A DNA stretch of 64,000 nt from a virus, in the IMG/VR virus record IMGVR_UViG_3300042860_002611, positions 1 to 64,000 of that record. One strand, given 5' to 3'. Position 1 is the first letter of the stretch. The number at the start of each line of letters is the position of its first letter. The notes below the pieces were generated by a model, which worked only from the letters and a program-made list of their open reading frames with translations, was not told the DNA's origin and made no database searches. Made by a program: the position numbers and the translations under genes. This document shows positions 58,448-64,000 of this stretch, piece by piece.

Positions 58448-59748
58448 ATAAATCATTGGTAATCATCGCACCCTACCGAACGAGAAGTGGCTACGGCACA
58501 CATTCGAGGCAAATTTTAACTGCCATTTTCAATACGCCTGAAATAGTTGAAAATTATAATATCAAATTAGTTTCAACTAAGTGGGGATCAACTCCATTGA
58601 CTGCATTGGAAGGTGACAATCCTATGCATCAACTTTGGTTGAAACATGAAGTTAATCAAATATCTGAACAGCCTGATGTTTCAATCCAAATCAGCATTCC
58701 ATCCGAATTTCAACGTTTAGGTAAAAGATCAATAGGTATAACGGCGGGAACGGAAGTAACTATTGCCCCATTAAGTTTTGTTCAAGGTTCAGAAAACGTC
58801 GATTTAATTTTAGTTCCTTCACAATTTACCAAAGATGTTTTGGTTGGAACCAAATATGACAAAAAAAATCCCCAAGGTCAAATTGAGCATACGCTTCAAG
58901 TAACTAAACCAGTTGAAGTTTTGTTTGAAGGTTTGGATACAAATATTTTCAATAAAGACAATTATTTAAAGGACAGTCCAATTGTCCAGCAAATAAATGA
59001 AATCAAAGAAAGTTTCTGTTTTTTGGTTACTGGAACTTGGTTAAGCGGAGAATTGGGTCAAGATAGAAAAGATATAGGTATGACGGTTAAACTGTTTTTG
59101 GATACCTTTAAAAACAAGAAAAACAGACCTGCCTTGGTTTTAAAAGTAAATGGAGCCGGATTTTCATATCCCGAACGTGATCAAATTATTGTAAAAATAA
59201 ATGACATTCAAGAAATAATCCGTCACGAAGGTTTTACAGGTAAATTTCCAAATATTTATTTGATTAACGGTGATTTGAGTGACAATGAAATGAATACGCT
59301 TTACAATCATCCTAAAATCAAAGCATTGGTTTCTTTGACTAAGGGCGAGGGATATGGTCTTCCATTGTTGGAATTTACAACTACTGGTAAACCTGTCATC
59401 GCAAGTGGATATAGTGGGCATTTGGACTTTTTAAATCGCGATTATTCAGTTTTGCTTCCGGGCCAATTAACTCAAATCCATCCAAGTGCTGCAAATGAGT
59501 GGCTTCCGAAAGAAGGTCAGTGGTTTACAGTCAATTATTCATATGCAAGTCAAGTTTTGGTTGATGTGTTTGAAAATTACGAAAAACATTTGGAAAGAAG
59601 TCGGAAACATCCCAAGTACACCAAAGATAACTTTTCATTAACAAAAATGCAGGAAAGATTCTTGGAAATTTGGAATAAAAACGTTATACTTGTGGAAAAC
59701 GAACCGAAGAGGTTTGAACTAAAACTTCCATCACTTAAAAAAGTATGA
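58444..59748 (+). CDS. Glycosyltransferase, GT-B fold (GT4-like)
   Basis: 434 residues from TTG 58444 that overlaps the previous stop (TTGA). APYRTRSGYGTHSRQI at the start, and LTKGEGYGLPLLEFTTTGKP as the donor E-x7-E region. Organised like the 56220 protein. Part of the sugar cluster. Confidence 0.8.
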   Translation: MNKSLVIIAPYRTRSGYGTHSRQILTAIFNTPEIVENYNIKLVSTKWGSTPLTALEGDNPMHQLWLKHEVNQISEQPDVSIQISIPSEFQRLGKRSIGITAGTEVTIAPLSFVQGSENVDLILVPSQFTKDVLVGTKYDKKNPQGQIEHTLQVTKPVEVLFEGLDTNIFNKDNYLKDSPIVQQINEIKESFCFLVTGTWLSGELGQDRKDIGMTVKLFLDTFKNKKNRPALVLKVNGAGFSYPERDQIIVKINDIQEIIRHEGFTGKFPNIYLINGDLSDNEMNTLYNHPKIKALVSLTKGEGYGLPLLEFTTTGKPVIASGYSGHLDFLNRDYSVLLPGQLTQIHPSAANEWLPKEGQWFTVNYSYASQVLVDVFENYEKHLERSRKHPKYTKDNFSLTKMQERFLEIWNKNVILVENEPKRFELKLPSLKKV

Positions 59749-59828
59749 TTGGTGATATTGTTATTATGTTGACGTTTATTATAATTTGCGTTTTAAATGA
59801 GTTTAGAATATATGAAGAAAAAGAATAA
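59745..59828 (+). CDS. Very small membrane peptide
   Basis: 27 residues with one hydrophobic helix (IVIMLTFIIICVL). Overlaps both neighbours. May be spurious. Confidence 0.3.
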   Translation: MIGDIVIMLTFIIICVLNEFRIYEEKE

Positions 59829-60246
59829 TTGGAATTACGATGAAAACAGCCCCATTACTGGAAATAAATCAGTAGTGGTCGTTGATGGAATGAGACTTTG
59901 TTTGGAAACAGGTTATCATTTATGTGAATGGAATGGAGGATTTGAGGAAAAAATTCCTGAATTTGTTCGTAATTCTGTTTTTGTAAACGGAACTGATAAA
60001 TGGTTTAAACTTATTCAATTTTCTCAAAATTCAGTATTGTTTCCGACTCCTGATAATCAGTGGGAAGTGAATACGTTTCGCGCCCGTTTACCGGAAGACA
60101 TTTATGAATTTGAAATACGGCGTAAGATTCCTGATCAAGATAATAAATTGGTTGAAGAAGTTTTAGACCCAAATAACGCACAATATTTTACTTCTTTTTT
60201 AGAAGCATTTGATGAATTTCAAACTCGAGTTATAAATGAAAATTAG
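59797..60246 (+). CDS. Hypothetical protein of the sugar cluster
   Basis: 149 residues from ATG 59797, with NVFVN-like beta strands and many acidic residues (LPEDIYEFEIRRKIPDQDNK). Overlaps the GT2 gene by 11 bp. No family recognised. Confidence 0.6.
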   Translation: MSLEYMKKKNNWNYDENSPITGNKSVVVVDGMRLCLETGYHLCEWNGGFEEKIPEFVRNSVFVNGTDKWFKLIQFSQNSVLFPTPDNQWEVNTFRARLPEDIYEFEIRRKIPDQDNKLVEEVLDPNNAQYFTSFLEAFDEFQTRVINEN

Positions 60247-60949
60247 TTATTTAATAGCAGTTCATAATGAACATTTGGAACTTTCAAAATTATTGAAGCA
60301 GTTGTTTCAGTATATTGGGAGTGAAGATGAAATCATAATTCAAGGCGACCAAGGAAAGGTTACCGATGAAGTTATTTCCGTAGTAAGAAATTCTTTAAAA
60401 GATGTAAGAGTCAAATATGTTGAATATCCGTTAAACAAAGATTTTGCAAGTTTCAAGAATAACTTACTTAACCAAGCAACAAAAGAATATTCATTTTTGA
60501 TTGATGCTGACGAATTAATTCATCCTAATTTACTTTTAAATGTTAAAGGTCTTTTAAGTGAAAATCCTGATATTGATTTATTTGTTTTGCCAAGGTTTAA
60601 CGTTGTCAACGATTTGTCAGATGATTATACAAGACAAATGAATTGGAATGTTCAAACGTTTACCGTAACTGAACCTGAAAGTAAAAAAATATTAAAAGAT
60701 TGTAGTTACAGAGATTTAGTTCCTAACATTGTCAACTTCAACGATCCTCAACAACGGATTTGGAAAAATGGTATCGGAATTAAATATCAAGGTCAAGTAC
60801 ATGAACGATTGACCGGATTTAAAAATTATTCAATTTTACCAACCAATTTCACAAATGGTGAATTTGATTTAAGTTGGTGTATTTTTCATATTAAAGATTT
60901 TCAACGTCAAAAACGACAAAATGACTTTTACAAAACACTTGAAAAATGA
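60236..60949 (+). CDS. Glycosyltransferase family 2-like
   Basis: 237 residues. ISYLIAVHNEHLELSKLL is the GT-A start and FLIDADELIHPNLL the metal-binding DAD motif, followed by a W-x-G acceptor region (RIWKNGIGIKYQGQVHERL). Uses a nucleotide sugar; acceptor unknown. Confidence 0.85.
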   Translation: MKISYLIAVHNEHLELSKLLKQLFQYIGSEDEIIIQGDQGKVTDEVISVVRNSLKDVRVKYVEYPLNKDFASFKNNLLNQATKEYSFLIDADELIHPNLLLNVKGLLSENPDIDLFVLPRFNVVNDLSDDYTRQMNWNVQTFTVTEPESKKILKDCSYRDLVPNIVNFNDPQQRIWKNGIGIKYQGQVHERLTGFKNYSILPTNFTNGEFDLSWCIFHIKDFQRQKRQNDFYKTLEK

Positions 60950-61122
60950 TAGATATAATTAAATTAGTCGCAATATTTGTATTTTGTAATGGTGCAGGAT
61001 GTAATTGTTCAAATAACCCAGAAGGAGGACATTTTGATTCTAATCAAATTTGGTTAGGGTTGTTTATTTATTTAATTGCTGCCGTAATTGAGAGAATTGA
61101 AATTAGAAATGATAAAGATTAA
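60946..61122 (+). CDS. Small two-helix membrane protein
   Basis: 58 residues, ATG overlapping the previous TGA (ATGA). Two hydrophobic segments (LVAIFVFCN and IWLGLFIYLIAAVI) around a Cys/Gly-rich stretch. Function unknown. Confidence 0.5.
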   Translation: MIDIIKLVAIFVFCNGAGCNCSNNPEGGHFDSNQIWLGLFIYLIAAVIERIEIRNDKD

Positions 61123-62155
61123 ATTACATGAAATTGAGAAGCATAGGGTCGAAACCACATTTCGACCATTTTTGTTTTCAGACGTTAGAAACTTATTTAA
61201 CGACGTTGGTATTCAGTTCATTACCCAAGGAAATGATTGGGATATGCTTTGGGTAGCACATCCGACATTCATCAAAAAAGACAAACATTTTCTTTTTGTC
61301 GTAGAAACTGGAATTAGAGTTATGGAACGGTTGTGTGAACATGGTGATGTTGTAATGTTTGACGGATGTGATTCTCCAAGTTTAGCAGGAAGTTGGGACG
61401 TTTTCAAAGAAACCAAGGCTAAATATTTGTTTAAAAATTCACTTTACAATAATTTAGATTGGTATAAAGAACCAAGTGTTTTGGGGAGGTATTTTTGGGG
61501 CAAATCAGAAAATCCGGATCACAACTATCAAATTAATGAAGAACTTTATAATGTCAAATTAAGTGGTTGTAATTGGCTTAATACCATTCACGACAAACGG
61601 TGGTTCAATTATAAACAAATTGATAAACCGATTGATATTTGTGCATTGTTTTCATATCCGGTAAAGGAAAACTGGGAATGGGAAATAAAACATTCTGAAT
61701 ATTATAATAAATTCAGAAAACCGTTTATCGATGTTTTGCTGTCATTGAAAGATAAATACAACATTAAAATGATTGAAAACGGACAACATATTCCCCCAAA
61801 TGAATATTACCAAATAATGCGTCAAAGTAAGATTATTTTGGCTCCATTTGGGTACGGAGAAATTGCTCCGAGGGATTTTGAAGCAGTCCAGTTTGGTTCT
61901 ATTTTGATGAAACCTGATATGTCCCACGTCAATACCGCCCCAAACCCATATAATCAAACCACATACGCTTCAATTAAATGGGACGCTTCTGATATGGAAG
62001 AAACGATAGAGTCAATCCTGAGCGATTTTAATGCGTTCCAAGACTATTATACAAATAATTTTAGATACGAATTCAATCAAAGGTTCAGTCCAGATAAATT
62101 AGTTTTACATACTTACGATTGGATTTCAAAAATGGAAGGATACGGTCAATGTTAA
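61109..62155 (+). CDS. Exostosin/GT-B-like glycosyltransferase
   Basis: 348 residues from ATG 61109. The C-terminal half has ILAPFGYGEIAPRDFEAVQFG and SILMKPDMSHV, the donor-binding region of exostosin/GT1-like enzymes. Same layout as 49267. Part of the sugar cluster. Confidence 0.7.
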   Translation: MIKIKLHEIEKHRVETTFRPFLFSDVRNLFNDVGIQFITQGNDWDMLWVAHPTFIKKDKHFLFVVETGIRVMERLCEHGDVVMFDGCDSPSLAGSWDVFKETKAKYLFKNSLYNNLDWYKEPSVLGRYFWGKSENPDHNYQINEELYNVKLSGCNWLNTIHDKRWFNYKQIDKPIDICALFSYPVKENWEWEIKHSEYYNKFRKPFIDVLLSLKDKYNIKMIENGQHIPPNEYYQIMRQSKIILAPFGYGEIAPRDFEAVQFGSILMKPDMSHVNTAPNPYNQTTYASIKWDASDMEETIESILSDFNAFQDYYTNNFRYEFNQRFSPDKLVLHTYDWISKMEGYGQC

Positions 62156-62496
62156 ATTGGTTTAAAAAAATAATATTTTCATTTTTAGTTTGGTGGAAGA
62201 AACCGCCTAAGATTGGTCGAGTTGATATTGAACCAACTAAAACTTCCTTGCAACAAGATGTTCGAGAAGAACATAATAAATTAGAAGTTAATCTGAATGA
62301 ATGGGAAGATACGTTTAAAGCAGTATTTGAAACTGATAATTTTGTTACTGCGGGAATAAAACGTCCCAACCGTCCTGATGATGAAACTTTAAAACAACAG
62401 GTTCAGTTATTTTTCAAAGATTACAGAAGATTGAACCAAAAAATAGATCAACTAAATACAAAACTGGTAAAATGTGAATATGATGATGATTTTTAA
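62149..62496 (+). CDS. Small protein with hydrophobic start
   Basis: 115 residues from ATG 62149: MLNWFKKIIFSFLVWWKKPP, one amphipathic or membrane helix, then charged helices and an acidic end (CEYDDDF). Function unknown. Confidence 0.6.
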   Translation: MLNWFKKIIFSFLVWWKKPPKIGRVDIEPTKTSLQQDVREEHNKLEVNLNEWEDTFKAVFETDNFVTAGIKRPNRPDDETLKQQVQLFFKDYRRLNQKIDQLNTKLVKCEYDDDF

Positions 62497-62650
62497 AACT
62501 ATGCATATTATTTTTATACTAATGACCCTATTCTTTCTCTTAGAAGGGATTTATTGGCTAAAAAAATGGAATTTGGAGGAAATTAAAAGTTCATTACCTC
62601 TAATTGCAATGTCAATTTTTGGCACATTGTTGACGGGGTGGTTGTTATGA
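62480..62650 (+). CDS. Small membrane protein
   Basis: 56 residues starting at one of three consecutive ATG codons. Two hydrophobic helices (IIFILMTLFFLLEGIYWL and LPLIAMSIFGTLLTGWLL). Its TGA overlaps the next ATG (ATGA). Unknown role. Confidence 0.5.
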   Translation: MMMIFKTMHIIFILMTLFFLLEGIYWLKKWNLEEIKSSLPLIAMSIFGTLLTGWLL

Positions 62651-63060
62651 GAATAACAAATGTAAACACCTTATCAGCACTTTTTGACCGCCTAATCACT
62701 GAGCGAATTAAGTGGTATTTCTTTGTTAAACAAGGAAATATGGAATTGACGGTTCATCAGGATGAATTAATTAGTTTTATACGCCAAGAAATTGAAAAAT
62801 GTTTACTTGAACCCGAATACGAATATATTTCAGAACGTAGAACCTTTGTAAATGAATTGCTGACTGATTTGGATTCGTTAATTGTTTCGGATATTCATAT
62901 TGGGGAAAGTGACCGTAAAAGGTTGGAGGAAACAAAAAAAGAAACTCCGGATGTAAATGTTTTCATTGCCCAAGAAAAGCGATTGCGAACGGCAAATGAA
63001 CAACGTTCAAAACTTAAAAACCAAATTGATGAAACGTGGAGGAAAATAAATGAAACGTAA
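62647..63060 (+). CDS. Coiled-coil hypothetical protein
   Basis: 137 residues from ATG 62647 (MRITNVNTLSALFDRLITER). Helical, charged C-terminal half (EKRLRTANEQRSKLKNQID). Overlaps the epimerase gene by 11 bp. Function unknown. Confidence 0.6.
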   Translation: MRITNVNTLSALFDRLITERIKWYFFVKQGNMELTVHQDELISFIRQEIEKCLLEPEYEYISERRTFVNELLTDLDSLIVSDIHIGESDRKRLEETKKETPDVNVFIAQEKRLRTANEQRSKLKNQIDETWRKINET

Positions 63061-64000
63061 ACCTTCAATTTTAATTACAGGAATATGTGGAGAAATTGGT
63101 AGTAATTTTGCACAATGGTTGTATGAAAACACTGACTATGATATTATAGGATTGGACAATTTATCTGATGGGTATCTTGAAAATGTTGATCTATCTCAAA
63201 TTCATTTTTATTTAAGAGATGCACAATCAGATTTGTCAGACATATTTGAAAGTCATGATATCCAGTATTGTTATTCAATGGCCGCGTTCGCCGCAGAAGG
63301 CTTCTCACCTTTTGTACGGAAATTTTCATATGAAAACAACATTATGATTACGGCCAACCTAATAAATCATTGTATTAAATATAATTGCAAATTAATATAT
63401 TTATCGAGTATGTCGGTTTACGGGAGAAATAAAGTTCCATTTTATGAAACTCAAATTTGTCAACCCATTGATCCGTATGGAATTGCAAAATACGCTTCTG
63501 AACTGGATATTCAAGTTGCGGGAGAACAACATGGATTGAAATGGGCAATAATTAGACCACATAACGTGATAGGTAAAAATTGTAATATGTGGTCTAAATA
63601 CAGAAATGTAATTGGTCGGTGGATGAACCAGATTAAAAATAATTTACCAGTGACAATTTATGGGGATGGTGAGCAAATTCGTGCATTTAGTTGGGTCACG
63701 GATTATTGTGAGTCGTTTTTAAAAGTTGCTGAAAATGATTACGAATACCCGATCTTTAATGTCGGTGGTGATGAATTTCATACATTGAATGAAGTTGTTG
63801 ATATGTTATTTGAAATAACTAAAACGCCTAAAAATGTTGTATATCTTCAAGAGCGTCATGAAGTTAAAAATGCTTATTCAAACCATGATCGAGCCAAGCA
63901 AATTCTTGGGTTTGAACCTAAAACCAATTTAAAACAAATGCTTACTGAAATGTGGGCGTGGGCCAAGATTCAACCAAACAGACCAGTTAAAAACTTCGAG
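63050..64000 (+). CDS. NAD-dependent sugar epimerase/dehydratase (incomplete at right edge)
   Basis: 317 residues visible, no stop before the window end. ILITGICGEIGSNFAQWL is the NAD-binding GxxGxxG site, LIYLSSMSVYG and DPYGIAKYASE give Ser and Tyr-x3-Lys of the extended short-chain dehydrogenases, and TIYGDGEQIRAFSWV the substrate region. A UDP-sugar epimerase or similar that would supply donor sugars to the glycosyltransferases upstream. Confidence 0.88.
   Translation, partial: MKRKPSILITGICGEIGSNFAQWLYENTDYDIIGLDNLSDGYLENVDLSQIHFYLRDAQSDLSDIFESHDIQYCYSMAAFAAEGFSPFVRKFSYENNIMITANLINHCIKYNCKLIYLSSMSVYGRNKVPFYETQICQPIDPYGIAKYASELDIQVAGEQHGLKWAIIRPHNVIGKNCNMWSKYRNVIGRWMNQIKNNLPVTIYGDGEQIRAFSWVTDYCESFLKVAENDYEYPIFNVGGDEFHTLNEVVDMLFEITKTPKNVVYLQERHEVKNAYSNHDRAKQILGFEPKTNLKQMLTEMWAWAKIQPNRPVKNFE

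Noticed and set aside
1-64000. tRNA genes
   Set aside because: I looked for the T-loop GTTCGAATC-type sequence and acceptor stems in the few gaps and found none; a tRNA scan would be decisive.
1-64000. CRISPR array
   Set aside because: No regularly spaced direct repeats were seen. The only Cas4-like gene (53110) is a normal phage RecB-family nuclease without other cas genes.

Overview
The window is part of an AT-rich, densely packed genome of a tailed, contractile (T4-like) phage that almost certainly infects a member of the Bacteroidota. The phage assignment rests on a long tape-measure gene, baseplate genes and a T4-type set of replication and transcription proteins: gp55-like sigma, gp32, UvsX, RNase H-like exonuclease, gp41 helicase, gp43 polymerase, gp45 clamp, gp44/gp62 clamp loader, NrdA/NrdB and DenV. 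The host inference rests on six promoters with the Bacteroidota form (TTG near -33, TAnnTTTG-like -7 box), the near absence of Shine-Dalgarno sequences, frequent TTG/GTG starts joined to the previous stop as TTGA or GTGA, and families such as DUF4494 that are common in Bacteroidota.

Layout. Positions 1-9224 are on the minus strand: small tagged proteins, a baseplate spike/hub-like protein, a GIY-YIG endonuclease, the gp55-like late sigma, an HD hydrolase, a coiled-coil membrane protein with a long structured leader, and a Vsr-like endonuclease. Everything after 9250 that I call is on the plus strand, except one doubtful 42-residue ORF. Positions 9260-21537 are the tail module: tape measure, tube/baseplate proteins, gp53-like and gp27-like proteins, interleaved with small proteins that carry a shared N-terminal tag. 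Positions 21601-24850 hold small early-type genes and a minimal family-A polymerase palm. Positions 24997-32984 hold gp32, uvsX, exonuclease, gp41, nrdB and nrdA. Positions 33521-42499 are a DNA-methylation and nuclease region with four methyltransferase genes, three of them interrupted or broken, plus a possible restriction-like nuclease, SNase, dUTPase, DenV and two Holliday-endonuclease-like paralogues. Positions 42502-54057 hold gp43, gp45, a nucleotidyltransferase, gp44, gp62 and a RecB/Cas4-like nuclease. Positions 54877-64000 are sugar and nucleotide metabolism: five glycosyltransferase-like proteins (counting one at 49267), a HAD hydrolase, a deoxyribosyltransferase-like protein and an epimerase running off the end.

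The most interesting signal is a recurring N-terminal peptide, short form MK(L/I)xxILxE and long form MNRxKLxxMVxxILxE, found on about twelve otherwise unrelated small proteins. Nearly all end in (I/L)-x-E, the cleavage rule of the T4 prohead protease, as in the T4 capsid-targeting sequence of internal head proteins. The payloads include two ADP-ribosyltransferase-like proteins (T4 Alt is such a packaged enzyme), an HExxH metalloprotease, a ParB/Srx-like protein and a J-domain-like protein. I infer a set of packaged, possibly injected, effectors.

Other notable structures are: a 718-bp transposon-like element with 27-bp terminal inverted repeats and an 8-bp target duplication that carries one ADP-ribosyltransferase-like gene and splits another; an HNH endonuclease gene nested in a different frame inside a methyltransferase gene; a shared phage promoter with an extra GTTAA element; and a duplicated two-gene cassette around the sliding clamp. 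I found no tRNA genes and no CRISPR array.
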